From Costus lasius (Eukaryota > Streptophyta > Magnoliopsida > Zingiberales > Costaceae): a stretch of 64,000 nucleotides of DNA. The stretch's first letter is position 1; each line of letters opens with the position of its first letter. Positions 31,501-43,800 of this stretch are shown one piece after another. The translations under genes were made by a program, and so were the position numbers. The stretch lies in NCBI GenBank assembly GCA_027563935.2, contig CM050450.1, forward strand, positions 92,750,439 to 92,814,438. The letters are read 5' to 3'. A model generated the notes under the pieces. The model worked only from the letters and a program-made list of their open reading frames with translations. It ran no database searches and was not told the DNA's origin.

Positions 31501-32404
31501 GATGAAAGATCTAGGAGAAGCAGCCTATGTGTTAGGTGTGAAGATCTACAGGGATAGATCTAAGAGGCTTCTCGGGCTGTGCCAGAGTACTTACATCGAT
31601 AAAGTCCTGGAGAGATTTCATTTAGAGAATTCTAAACGAGGATATCTTCCAGTCAGACATGGTCTGAATCTTTCGAAGAGTCAGTGTCCACAAACACAGA
31701 CTGAGAAAGATGAAATGGACAATACGCCTTATGCTTCGGCTATTGGATCCATTATGTATGCGATGTTGTGTACTCGCCGAGACGTCGCTTACGGGTTAAG
31801 CGTGACCAGTCGGTTCCAAAGTAATCCAGGTCAGGCACACTGGATTGCAGTCAAGAACATTTTAAAATATCTGCGGAGGACCAAAGATATGTTCTTGATA
31901 TATGGTGGTCAGGAAGAACTCAGTATTGAAGGATATACTGACGCTTCGTTCCGGTCTGACCAGGATGATTTCCGATCGCAATCAGGCTATGTTTTTAGCT
32001 TGAATGGAGGAGCAGTGGTGTGGAAGAGTTTCAAACAGTCAACTGTTGCTGATTCCACAACAGAAGCCGAGTATGTTGCAGCCTCGGAAGCATCCAAGGA
32101 GGCAGTGTGGATTCGTAAGTTCGTGAGAGAACTTGGTGTTGTTCCTTCGAGTGCAGATCCTTTGGTTATCTTCTGTGATAACACTGGAGCAATCGCACAA
32201 GCAAAGGAACCACGGTCACACCAGAAGTCCAAGCACATACAGAGACGGTTTCATTTGATCAGGGAGATCATAGATCGTGGCGAGATCAAAGTCTGCAAGG
32301 TTCATACAGATGACAATCTAGCAGACCCGCTTACAAAGCCTCTGGCGCAGCAGAAGCATGAGAAGCACTGTAATAATATGGGTTTGAGATTTCTCAACCA
32401 TTAG
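28520..32404 (+). pseudogene. Copia Gag-Pol polyprotein with one stop (CopD)
   Basis: 1294 codons in one frame with the full Copia domain set: CCHC knuckle, D-T-A protease, HHCC/DDE integrase, YVDD reverse transcriptase and RNase H. A single TGA at 30773 (codon 752) replaces the Gly codon of RRSGRIRR, between integrase and reverse transcriptase. The frame continues unbroken to 32404. The change is a G to T transversion, unlike the transitions in CopB and CopF. There is also an Arg for Pro substitution in the conserved CTRPDVAYG segment of the polymerase. Readthrough aside, it can make Gag-protease-integrase but not polymerase. Confidence 0.93.
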
Positions 32405-32412
32405 ATTAAGTG

Positions 32413-32424
32413 CAAGTGGGAGAT
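32413..32424 (+). other. CopD polypurine tract
   Basis: CAAGTGGGAGAT directly before the 3' LTR. Confidence 0.85.
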
Positions 32425-34094
32425 TGTTGGGGTATGCCCTTAAGCCTAATGTTTGAGGCCTTGGGATTGTAACAGTATCATGTAATAAACTCTTGTGTTT
32501 ATAAAGGCATGGTTATTATTCAGTTTGTTACCTTGTCTGCTGCAATAAGTATACTTCTGAATAATGTCTCAAAGCTGTTCAGCTGGGCTGACATGCTATT
32601 ATGTCCTTAGTCGATGTATCTTGGTGAACATGAGACAGCCTTGATATGGTTAAGACTAATATGTGTTCTAATCTTATAGGATGCTTCGAGCATGGAATAA
32701 GATATAGACTCATGAGTACATTGGATGTACTGGACAGACCCTACTAGGATATTCAGTTGCTTGTCACAATGTGAATAATCCTTGAGTGCAACAAGTGGCA
32801 CATTTCCTCTGACTTGAGATCACTTGTGTTTTCTAAATGATGATTGTCATTGTTTTGAGGTAGTTCAATATCATTTGAGACATAATGATTATAGACTATC
32901 TTGGATAATGAGCTTGAGTCATGTTAGGGCACTAGTGATAGACATAGGATTGCCGTCTCCTTGTTTAAGGAGTGTGATGTTCTAAAGGGGCCTCCTGGAT
33001 GAGATGATTGAGAAAGTGTATGGCCATACCCAGGTGACAGTGATCATCTGATCTAATCATGCTCATCATATTGGAGCTACAAGCTTGACACGCTTGTCCA
33101 ATAAGAACATCCAGTGGCAAAGGAATTATGCATGCCTTGTGAATTGGATTCACACTTGTGCTGTGGTTTGGGTGTAGTCTTGGAAGACTCTTTTCTTTAT
33201 ACCGGGAGACAGTGATGTGTTGCTAGATACCCCTCACTGATCGTGATAACGTGGGTTATCGTTACTGACATTTAAAGGAAACCCTCAGGGTCGCACAATT
33301 TGATGATATGGCTTACTTAAGTCAGATCGTGTGGACTGAATTGTTCGAGATCAGTTTAAAGGGATTTAATCTCTGATTGTAAGTGAGATCTAGTCTGATC
33401 ATGTATGATTGATTAGAGCTTGAGATCGGTAAGCTTCGATCGAGAGAATAGATGCTAGATCGGTGAGATCAGAAGCATTAAGATATCGACGGTTAGAACT
33501 GGAGCCTTAGGGTTTAATTTGATCTAGACCATGTCGCTTGGCTTATTTGGTCTTTGAACCAGACCAAGATGAACCGGCTCATGGATGAGCGAGTGGTTCA
33601 AAATAAGAGGAGAGATTTGCGACTTGTGAACGTTGAGACGTGTTTGCTATTTTTAGATAGCATGTCTCTTACGTGACCACATCTCACGTTGGCTCTATGG
33701 TCGCTCATCACTCTCGCCTCTTGCCTCTTCTCGTGTGGCTTGCTCTCTCGTGAAGAAGAGTTTTGACGAAAAGAAGGAGGAAATCGCTAAGCAAGTTTTT
33801 CTCTTCCCTTCATACGATTGTGATACTTGGACGATCCTTGCTAGCACATGGGACGACAAGAAGAAGCGCATTCTCATCTTGTGTGTGACGATTTGGAGAA
33901 GATCTCGTTTGATCTTTGCTTCCAAGGCGCCATCTAGAAATGGCCATGGTATGAATCGCATTCATTCTTGTTTACAAGTTATATCAAAGTTAATCATACT
34001 TCATGCACCGATTCTATGAAACCCTAGTATCCGCTGCCCATGTTTCTGTTTGCGCCATTTTAGGGTTTTTCCCCCCTTAGTCAGGGGACTTTCA
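32425..34094 (+). repeat. CopD 3' LTR (1670 bp)
   Basis: Pairs with 25005-26670. The extra four bases are a GAA-type triplet near 33775 and one C in the C-run near 34073. Confidence 0.95.
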
Positions 34095-34099
34095 CGCCG

Positions 34100-34905
34100 A
34101 CCACTCAATACGGCACCCAGAAGGCATATTGAAGGCTATACCAATCAGAGTTGGTAAATCCTCTGTCCTGGAGGATTTCATTGTGCTGGACATGGAAGAA
34201 GATACCCAATGTCCCTTAATACTTGGCCGACCCTTCTTGGCAACTGCTAGTGCCATGATTGATGTTAGGAATGGGAGACTTAAACTGAATATCGGTGGAG
34301 ATGTTATTTATTTTGAAATCTCTAGAAGTCCAAAGTGCTCCTACCTTGAAGGGACTTACTGTAGCATGGGCATTATGGAAGATGAGTGGGCTAGCTTAGT
34401 TGTTTTGGAACAAGATATGGGAAAAGAGCCCTGTAGAGAAGCGGAATCTAGCCAATGCCATCAAGAAAAAAACAAGGGTCTTAGTGAATCCAACTATAGC
34501 GCCACCCGTGAAGTGCAGGAAGATAATGCCGTGGTAAATGGGGAGAACAGTGTATCCTTAGGCTTGGGCGATCCCACACATAATGCTCTCAGTGATCCTC
34601 CTCCCCCAAGTGTAGTTGTCAGCTCTGAATCAACACCTAGTCAGGGTGTTAGATCGGTTGCTTTTACCGATGGATTGGTCACCACAACGAACTTAGGAAA
34701 GAAGGAAGAACCCTCGTTCGAAGCGGGGAAGAAGCTTATGAGTACACCTCAAGAGGACAATATTAAGAAACTATTCTCCACTGCTGATGCTGCTAACAAA
34801 TCAGAGGTCAGCCATGAAGATACTGATGTGAACAGTCCAATCAAGGTTAAGGATATCATTCCAGATGACTGGGGCGATGCGACAGATACCTCGACTCCGA
34901 TATGA
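34100..34905 (+). pseudogene. AthC protease second half and downstream extension
   Basis: Removing CopD restores one frame: ...LQLADHSIRHPEGILKAI, then IRVGKSSVLEDFIVLDMEED, CPLILGRPFLATASAMIDV and NGRLKLNIGGD, the C-terminal half of an Athila retropepsin with its ILGRPFL signature. After about residue 75 the frame continues into a low-complexity acidic/serine-rich tail (IMEDEWASLVVLEQD onward) and stops at 34905, where reverse transcriptase should begin in an autonomous Athila. No reverse transcriptase, RNase H or integrase follows, so pol is missing as a block. Confidence 0.85.
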
Positions 34906-36280
34906 AAGATGTCACATAATGGACGGCATGGCATTGGAGCGGATATGCATCATGATGATAGTTGTTCATAAACTACTTGTGAAAGGAAATACTCCAGAGA
35001 ATTTCTGTTGATGCTCTCGCCGCATTTCACGCAGCTCCCAAAGGATTGTGAGATGGGTCCAGATGAAATTGGTGCACTGTTTACCGTGTGCATGAAAAGA
35101 TTAACATGTACCGGTTCTGGGAAGAGTCCAGACACACCATCATGTGCCCCGTGGGCATATCGGCAAATGGACGACGAGGATTACGTCAAACCACCTTGAC
35201 ATGGCCTCATGGTCAAGCCTAAGACCTTAATATGGTGCTTCTTGGGAGGCAAGCCAAGCTCTCTTTTCCCTTTCTTACTAATTCTTTAAGTTATTTGCTT
35301 TATGATATTTTCACTCTTAGTTTGCTCAATCGTATTTTGATTTGTTGTGCTGTGGTGGTATTTTGGCTATTTGACCACCTGCCTACTTCTATTCCCTTTG
35401 AGAGAATTGCTTAACTTTTGATTTACCGTTCTGCACCTTTTTGGTAGAGTACTCCATGGTTTCATCACTTGTTGTTCTCAATTGCTGAACTGGGATGGTA
35501 TTGAGCCGCTATTTAATGTAATTGGTCATTTGCTCGATCTCCACTCTCTTTTTGTAGTCTACTAGCTATATGCTTCCATTGCTCATCCTTGTAGGAGACT
35601 GCTTAATGGTTTTCCTGCTTGCTGCTTACCATGGTATTTTCGCTTAATTGATTTTATTCACTGAATTGAGATGGTATTGAGCTGCTGCCTAAAACCATTA
35701 ATCGTTTACACTGATTTGCTCTACCTCTGGTTCCCATTCCTCTACCCCTGATTTATCCCTGTAGCGAATACCATGGTATTGCAACCTGTTGCTTGCATTT
35801 GTGTTGAACTGGGATGATGCTGATACCTGGGGGATACCTCAAAAATACCATAACATCTTCTCCTGCTGCATCTAAACGATTTTGAGCTGCTAGTTGGACT
35901 CATGATTACTTGCTTAGTCTTTTGATGTGAGTTGATATTTCGATGTTAATAACTGCTTGCCTACTTCCACTCACCTCGTGTAGCTTGTTGAGTGGTGGGC
36001 TTATTTTGCTGCTACTTCAGGAGATTTAATCTATGATTTTCACATTTGGCCTTGACCTTTGATGGTATTCGGAGTACTTTGTGTTGGCATCAGTTCTTTA
36101 TGCTAGTTGGATTTCTTTGTGGAGCCTAATTACGTGTTTGTAATTGTCCAGGGATGATCTGGGTGCAACTGGAGATCAATTGTTTAGTTTCCAGGATTCC
36201 ACGATGGATCCGGTGATTCAAGTCACGCCCGTTGTTCCAGTCGCTGCACTTCATGTTATGAATTCCGATTTTTATAGAAA
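34906..36280 (+). other. AthC inter-ORF non-coding region
   Basis: A relic such as the segment around 35215-35270 (GGTCAAGCCTAAG ... CTTGGGAGGCAAGCCAAG) resembles the spacer that follows pol in Athila-type elements, which places the pol deletion upstream of it. The rest is T-rich with loosely repeated phrases (GAACTGGGATGGTATTGAGC at about 35491, 35671 and a weaker copy near 35810), probably an eroded tandem array. No ORF that I would call coding. Confidence 0.6.
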
Positions 36281-36502
36281 GTTCCTCGGGCTGCCCAGTG
36301 ATTAAAACCTCGGCCGTGGAATTTTCTGCAGGCAGATTTCACAGTGGAACACATGAAGTCCTGGTTTTTCACAGAATGTTCCTCGGGGCACTCGGTGACC
36401 AAGACCTCGCCCGAGAGTTCCGAAGATAGATTCTGCCGCACAAAGAGTATTTATCTCAGTTTTGAACAGAGAGTTCCTCGGGGCGCCCAACGACCACAAC
36501 CT
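36281..36502 (+). repeat. Tandem repeat of about 96 bp in AthC
   Basis: Three diverged units begin with GTTCCTCGGG at 36281, 36378 and 36473 (spacing 97 and 95), each followed by a CAGTGATTAAAACCTCG-like phrase. The solo LTR CopE is inserted within the third unit. After CopE (38183 on) the sequence continues CGCCCCGAGACTT, completing that unit. Confidence 0.8.
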
Positions 36503-36630
36503 TGAAAGATCCCCCCTAAGGGGGCGAAACCCTAAACATGCGCATATAAAAAAACTTGCATGGGCGGAATCATAGGATTTCTAGGATCGCATGTATGAAC
36601 ATAGATTAACTTAAAGATTTGACACAAGGA

Positions 36631-36645
36631 TCATACCATTGCCAT
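36631..36645 (-). promoter_or_regulatory. LTR start codon and predicted 5' splice donor (CopE)
   Basis: Minus-strand ATG GCA ATG then GTATGA. Confidence 0.5.
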
Positions 36646-37328
36646 TTCTTGGATGGCGACTTGGAAGAAGAGGGCGAGCGGCTCTCCTCCAAAGGTGACG
36701 CACACAAGATGAGAAAAAGCTTTCTCCTTGTCGTTCCTTGTGCTAGCAAGGATCTCCAAGTCTCCTGATCGCTTGAAGGGAAGATGAGATGATCCCTTGG
36801 CTTTGTCAAGTCCTCTCCTTGGCGTCGAAACTCACCCCACGAGAGAGGAGAGGCGACAAGAGGTGAAGAAGCGAGAATAGGGCGTGACCACTTCGAACGT
36901 GGAGGCGTTCCCATTTTGGAAAATCTAATTTCCAAAAATAGCAAGCCACTTCTTCAACGCAAGATGCGTTTACCCCAATCGCAACTTCCTCCCTTGACTT
37001 GAACCATGCGCTCACATGATGAGCTGGTTCAATTGGATTTGGTTCACAGACCAAATTAAACCAAGCATTGGTCTAGATCAAATTAAACCATAAGGCTCAA
37101 GATCTAACCGTTCATCTCTTGATGCTCTTGATCTCACCGATCCAGCATCAATTCTCTCGATCGAAGCTTACCGATCTCAAGCCCTAATCAATCAAACATG
37201 ATCAGACCAGATCTCACTTACAATCAGAGTTTAAATCCCATTAAACTGAACCAAAACAATTCAGTCCACACGATCTGACTTAAGTAAGCCATATCATCAA
37301 ATTGTGCGACCCTAAGGGTTTCCTTTAA

Positions 37329-37355
37329 ATGTCGGTAACGATAACTCACGTTATC
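37329..37355 (-). promoter_or_regulatory. LTR palindrome plus DRE-like motif (CopE)
   Basis: The minus strand has GATAACGTGAGTTATC (37355-37340) and TACCGACAT (37337-37329). Confidence 0.45.
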
Positions 37356-38182
37356 ACGATCAGTGAGGGGTATCTAGCAACACATCACTGTCTCCCGATA
37401 TAAAGGAAAGAGTCTTCCAAGACTACACCCAAACCACAGCACAAGTGTGAACCCAAGTCACTTGACATATGTGTTTCCTTTGCCACTGGATGTTCTTATT
37501 GGACAAGCGTGTCAAGCCTGTAATTCCAATATGATGAGAATGATTAGATCAGATGAAACATAGTCATCTGGGTATGGCCATACACTTTCTCAATCATCTC
37601 ATCCAGGGGGCCCCTATAGAACATCACACTCCAAAACAAGGAGACGGCAATCCTATATCTATCACTAGTGCCCTAACATGACTCATGTTCATTATCCAAG
37701 ATAGTCTATAACCATTATGTTTCAAATGATATTGAACTACCTCAAAACAATGCCAATCATCATTTAGAAACAGAAGTGATCTCAAGTCAGAGGAAATATG
37801 CCACTTGTTTGCATATAAGGATTATTCACATTGTGACAAGCAATTGAATATCCTAAGTAGGGTCTGTCCAGTACATCCAATGTACCCATGAGTCTACATC
37901 TTATTCCATGCTCGAAGCATCCTATAAGACTAGAACACATATTAGTCTTAATCATATCAAGGCTGTCTCATGTTCACCAAGATATCTCGACTAAGGACAA
38001 TACTGCATGTCAGCCAAGCTGAAAAGCATTGAGACATTATTCAGAAGTATACATATTGCAGCAGATGATGTAACAACCTGAATAACAACCAATGCTTTAA
38101 TAAACATAGAGTTTATATACATGATACTGATATAATCCCAAGGCCTCAAACATTAGCCTTAAGGGCATACCCCAACAAACCT

Positions 38183-38377
38183 CGCCCCGAGACTTTCGCT
38201 GGGGTCCCTCTTAGTTAACTTAACTTCGAATGTCCTGGCTTCTTAAACCCTTCATATGCCCGCGCCTTTCACTTCACCACTTTGCCCTATTTCCTCACCC
38301 CGTGAAAGCCTTAATTTCCCTTCGCCGACCCCTCCGTTCCGCCACCCCTCTCTTCTTCGAGACCTCGCCTGAGCTCC
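38183..38377 (+). other. AthC spacer upstream of the Athila ORF
   Basis: C-rich, pyrimidine-rich DNA after CopE with no ORF. It ends the tandem-repeat block and leads to the ATG at 38378. Confidence 0.6.
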
Positions 38378-39175
38378 ATGGGACCTCGTAAAGCGTTCGT
38401 GCGCCCCTCCTACCTTCCTAAATGCCCGCGCCGAGCATCAACTTCAACCCCTGGCCCAGTCTCCCCTGACCCGGCGCGAGGCTCCGTTTCCACGCAAGCC
38501 CCTTATTATGTCTCTTCACCCGCCTCCACATCCTCTCGTCGGCTAGGAGCAGGGTTATCTCCAACTCCAGCTCCGATCCCTCCTTCTCCTACTCCAGCTC
38601 CACCTGCACCCGAGGCAACTGCTCCTAGCGCCCCAGCACCCTCCACTTCCACCTATCGCCGGCGTCGCAAGGGGAAGCAGCCTGCTCGATCTTCGACTCC
38701 ACCTCCACCACATCACCCCCATTTTTTCCCTTCAACCGAAGGGCACATTTTGTGTTTTCGTGACGCCACTCAAGAAGCCAAGTATTTCGCCCACTCCAAT
38801 CGGCGCATGATTAACACTCGTTACATGGATTCCCCCACCCTATTGCATCTGGGACTTCTCGATCATGTGTTATGGTTATTCCGAAACCTTGGGTGGGAGC
38901 GATTTTTGAATCAAGCATCTCCCACACACGTCGGCCTCACTCTGGAAACACTCAGCTCCTTCTCGACGTGCCATTCTGGGCGCAACAACGAAGAATTCCT
39001 AATCTACTTCCGAGTAAACAATTGTGAGTACCGTCTACCAATTGACGAGTTCAACTCTATTTATGGTTTCCCCTCCGATATTGAGCTCCACAAACCTGCT
39101 GGGAATTGGGAGGATCCTTTCTAGAGCTCCATATCTTCTGAAGAACATTTCTCGTCGAAGAATACGCATGCCACC
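38378..39175 (+). pseudogene. AthC Athila-family ORF, N-terminal part
   Basis: A Pro/Ser/Ala-rich, basic N-terminus (about residues 1-105, ending in RRRRKGK, a possible nuclear signal) is followed by a globular region: ILCFRDATQEAKYFAHSNRR, LLDHVLWLFRNLGWERFL, PTHVGLTLETLSSF, EFLIYFRVNNCEYRLPIDEFNSIYGFP. This pattern is the 'Athila ORF' family of plant Gypsy elements, the gene once proposed as env-like; I see no signal peptide or membrane segment. A TAG lies at 39122, and CopF splits it at 39175. The frame rejoins at 48272 (NTHAT then AITNP). Confidence 0.75.
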
Positions 39176-40850
39176 TGAAAGGTCCCCACAAAGGGGGGGC
39201 GAAACCCCTAAGTATGGCGCATATTAAAATTTTAAGCAGCGGAAGAGGGTTTCTTGAGATCGGTTTCATGAGATATGATCAACCATAATAACCCAATTGC
39301 AAATAGAGAAGGGTTCATACCGTAGCCATTTCAAGATGGCGCCTTGGAAGAAAAAGTTGCAAGCGCCTCTTCTCCAAAGTCTCGCACACAAGATGAACAA
39401 TGTGCTTCTTCCTTGGTGCTCCTTGTGCTAGCAAGGTTCCAAGGTTGTCTTGCCGAATGGAAAGGAAAAGATGAGATGATGTTCTCTTGGCCGAAACCTC
39501 CTCAACCTTCAAGGCGTCGCCACACACGGAAGTCGAGAGGAATGAGAGCGAGAGGCGAGAATAGAGAATACTCTATTCGAACGTGAGTGACTCCAATTGG
39601 AGATCATGGTTACTAAAAATAGCAACCACTCACCGCTCCAACGTTCACGCCAAGTGAACATGTCGCCACACCTTGAACCATGCGCTCATTTCATGAGCCG
39701 GTTCAATTTGGTTTGGTTTAAAACCAATCAAGCCAAGTAATCAAGTCCAGATCTCAAATAAACCCTAAGGCTCCAGATCTGACCGTTCATCTCTTGTTGC
39801 TCTTGATCTCACCGATCTAGCATCTATTCTCTCGATCGAAGCTTACCGATCTCAAGCCCTAATCAATCAAACATGATCAGACTAGATCTCACTTACAATC
39901 AGAGACTAAATCCCTTTAAACTGAACCTAAACAATTTAGTCCACACGATCTGACTTAAGTAAGCCATATCATCAAATTGTGCGACCCAGAGGGTTTCCTT
40001 TAAATGTCGGTAATGATAACTCACGGTATCACGATCAGTGAGGGGTATCTAGCAACACATCACTGTCTCCCGATATAAAAGAAATGAGTCTTCCAAGACT
40101 ACACCCAAAAACAGCACAAGTGTGAATCAACTTCACTAGGCTTGCATACTTCCTTTGCCACTGGATGTTCTTATTGGACAAGCGTGTCAAGCTTGTAGCT
40201 CCAATATGATGAGCATGATTAGATCAGATGAACACTGTCATCTGGGTATGGCCATACACTTTCTCAATCATCTCATCCAGGGGGCCCCTTTAGAACATCA
40301 CACTCCTTAAACAAGGAGACGGCAATCCTATGTCTATCACTAGTGCCCTAACCTGACTCAAGCTCATTATCCAAGATAGTCTATAATCATTATGTTTCAA
40401 ATGATATTGAACTACCTCAAAACAATGACAATCATCATTTAGAAAACACAAGTGATCTCAAGTCAGAGGAAATGTGCCACTTATCATATACAAGGATTAT
40501 TCACATTGTGACAAACAATTGAATATCATAGTAGGGTCTGTCCAGCACATCCAATGTACCCATGAGTCTACATCTTATTCCATGCTCGAAGCATCCTATA
40601 AGACTAGAACACATATTAGTCTTAACCATATCAAGGCTGTCTCATGTTCACCAAGATACATCAACTAAGGACTTAACTGCATGTCAGCCCAGCTGAACAG
40701 CTTTGAGACATTATTCAGAAGAACATATATTGCAGCAGACAATGTAGCTAACTGAATAATAACCATGCCTTTATAAACATAAACGTTTATTACATGATAC
40801 TGTTACAATCCCAAGGCCTCAAACATTAGGCTTAAGGGCATACCCCAACA
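39176..40850 (-). repeat. CopF 3' LTR (1675 bp)
   Basis: The 3' LTR of the minus-strand element. Its palindrome has a mismatch (GATACC ... GTTATC) that the partner LTR lacks; the DRE-like nonamer TACCGACAT remains at 40012-40004. Confidence 0.95.
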
Positions 40851-40862
40851 ATCTCCCACTTG
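40851..40862 (-). other. CopF polypurine tract
   Basis: Minus-strand CAAGTGGGAGAT next to the 3' LTR. Confidence 0.85.
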
Positions 40863-40870
40863 CACTTAAT

Positions 40871-43800
40871 CTAATGGTTGAGAAATCTCAAACCCATATT
40901 ATTACAGTGCTTCTCATGCTTCTGCTGTGCCAGAGGCTTGGTAAGCGGGTCTGCCAGATTGTCATCTGTATGAACCTTGCAGACTTTGATCTCGCCACGA
41001 TCTATGATCTCCCTGATCAAATGAAACCGTCTCTGTATGTGCTTGGACTTCTGGTGCGACCGTGGTTCCTTTGCTTGTGCGATTGCTCCAGTGTTATCAC
41101 AGAAGATAACCAAAGGATCTGCACTCGAAGGAACAACACCAAGTTCTCTCACGAACTTACGAATCCACACTGCCTCCTTGGATGCTTCCGAGGCTGCAAC
41201 ATACTCGGCTTCTGTTGTGGAATCAGCAACAGTTGACTGTTTGAAACTCTTCCACACCACTGCTCCTCCATTCAAGCTAAAAACATAGCCTGATTGCGAT
41301 CGGAAATCATCCTGGTCAGACTGGAACGAAGCGTCAGTATATCCATCAATACTGAGTTCTTCCTGACCACCATATATCAAGAACATATCTTTGGTCCTCC
41401 GCAGATATTTTAAGATGTTCTTGACTACAATCCAGTGTGCCTGACCTGGATTACTTTGGAAACGACTGGTCACGCTTAACCCGTAAGCGACGTCTGGGCG
41501 AGTACACAACATCGCATACATAATGGATCCAATAGCCGAAGCATAAGGCGTATTGTCCATTTCATCTTTCTCAGTCTGTGTTTGTGGACACTGACTCTTC
41601 GAAAGATTCAGACCATGTCTGACTGGAAGATACCCTCGTTTAGAATTCTCTAAATGAAATCTCTCCAGGACTTTTTCGATGTAAGTACTCTGGCACAACC
41701 CGAGAAGCCTCTTAGATCTATCCCTGTAGATCTTCACACCTAATACATAGGCTGCTTCTCCTAGATCTTTCATCTGGAAACATTTCTTTAACCATGCTTT
41801 AACAGCATGCATTTCAGGAATGTCATTTCCAATGATCAAGATGTCATCGACGTAGAGGACTAGGAAAGTAATTACGCTCCCACTAAACCTCTTATACACA
41901 CACGGGTCATCCTCGTTCTTGATGAAACCAAATTCAGTGACTGATTCATCAAAACGAATATTCCAGCTTCTTGATGCTTGCTTAAGTCCATAAATGGACT
42001 TCTTTAACTTGCATATCTTATGACGATCTGATGGATTAGTGAAACCCTCAGGTTGTGTCATATACACATCCTCATCCAGATTTCCATTAAGGAAAGCTGT
42101 TTTCACATCCATCTGCCAAATCTCATAATCATAATATGCCGCTATCGCGAAAAGAATCCGAATAGACTTAAACATGGCTACAGGTGAGAAAGTTTCATCA
42201 TAATCTATCCCGTAGATTTGTTTGAAACCTTTCGCAACTAGCCTGCCTTTATAGGTAACCACGTTACCATCCATGTCAATCTTCTTCTTGAAGATCCATT
42301 TACAGCCTATAGGGATTACTCCCGGAGGCGGATCAACCAAATCCCAGACTTGGTTATCTGACATGGAGTCCATCTCGGCGCGCATAGCTTCAAGCCATCT
42401 CGCTGACTCTGGTCCACTGACCGCATCCGCATAAGTGAGGGGTTCATCATTATCAATGATGTAGACTCCGTCATAACGCTCAGGTTGTCGACGGATCCTT
42501 CCCGATCTTCGCGGTTCCCGTGATATCTGAGCCTCAGGTTGTTCAATAACCTGATCTACTGGCTCAGGCTCATCCAACTCTGCTTGAGCACTTTGTCCTT
42601 CCTCTGGATTCTCATCCAGCTTTATTTCTCTCCCACTGGCCTCTTGCAGAAGAAACTCCTTCTCAAGAAATATGGCCGTCCGAGCAACAAATACCTTGTT
42701 CTCTTTGGGATCGTAGAAATAATAACCCTTAGTCTCCTTAGGGTAACCGACAAAGATACATTTGTCAGATCTGCTCTCTAGTTTCCCAGAGGCGAGCTTT
42801 TTGACATAAGCCTCGCAACCCCAGATCCTGATAAATGTCAAGCTTGGCTGTTTCCCATACCATAATTCATATGGCGTCTTTGAAACTGCCTTGGATGGCA
42901 CTCGGTTTAGTACCTTTGCAGCTGTTTCCAGTGCAAAACCTCAAAAGGAGTATGGAAGAGTAGCCTGACTCATCATAGAACGAATCATATCAAGTAACGT
43001 TCTGTTTCTCCTCTCGGACACACCATTCCATTGCGGTGTTCCTGGCGGAGTGAGCTGTGAGATAATCCCACACTCCTTCAGATAGTCAGTAAACGTATGA
43101 CTCAAGTATTCTCCACCTCGATCTGAGCGAAGTGCCTTGATATTTTGGCCTAGCTGATTCTGTACTTCATTCTTGAACTCTTTGAACTTGTCAAAAGATT
43201 CACTCTTATGTCTCATCAGATAGACATAGCCATACCTACTGAAATCGTCAGTAAAGGTAATGAAGTACTGATAGCCACCTCTGGCATGTTTACTAAATGG
43301 CCCACACACATCACTGTGTATAAGGTCAAGTAAACCTGAAGCCCTTTAACCTTTGTGAGGAAAAGGCGACTTCGTCATTTTACCCATCAAACAAGCTTTG
43401 CATGTATCAATCTCCTTGTAAGAGAATGATCCCAGCAGTCCATGATCATGCAACCGCTTAATGCGTTTCTCGTTAATATGGCCTAAACGACTATGCCATA
43501 GCAAGGTGCTGTCATCAGCATACTTGGCTTTCTTAATATCAACATTTTGTATAGAACGCTCCATGTCCAACATGAATAATCCATTGCTAATTGAACCAGT
43601 TGCATAAACAATATTATCATAAGATAAAAGACACTTTGAAATATTGCATTCAAAGGAAAAACCCTTCCTGACAAGAGCAGGAATGGAGATAATATTTTTA
43701 GTAATACTGGGAATAAAATAATAATTGTCTAGTTCCAATACAATTCCAGATGGTAAAGAAATGAAATAGTCTCCTACAGCAACAGCAGCAACCCGTGCCC

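Larger units (their letters stand above)
25005..34094 (+). mobile_element. CopD: complete Copia element with one stop codon
   Basis: This 9090-bp element is flanked by the target duplication CGCCG (25000-25004, 34095-34099), in the middle of AthC's protease. The LTRs are 1666 and 1670 bp. By eye there are about eight substitutions plus a 3-base and a 1-base indel, so it is younger than CopB and CopF but older than CopA. Confidence 0.96.
36503..38177 (-). mobile_element. CopE: solo Copia LTR (1675 bp)
   Basis: A single LTR of the Copia family in minus orientation (TGAAAG ... CCCCAACA on the plus strand), flanked by the target duplication AACCT (36498-36502, 38178-38182). No internal sequence. 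This is the product of LTR-LTR recombination deleting one LTR and the interior. Confidence 0.95.

Noticed and set aside
38378..39175. Host proline-rich protein gene
   Set aside because: The C-terminal half matches the Athila ORF pattern, continues in frame on the far side of CopF, and sits between other Athila parts.
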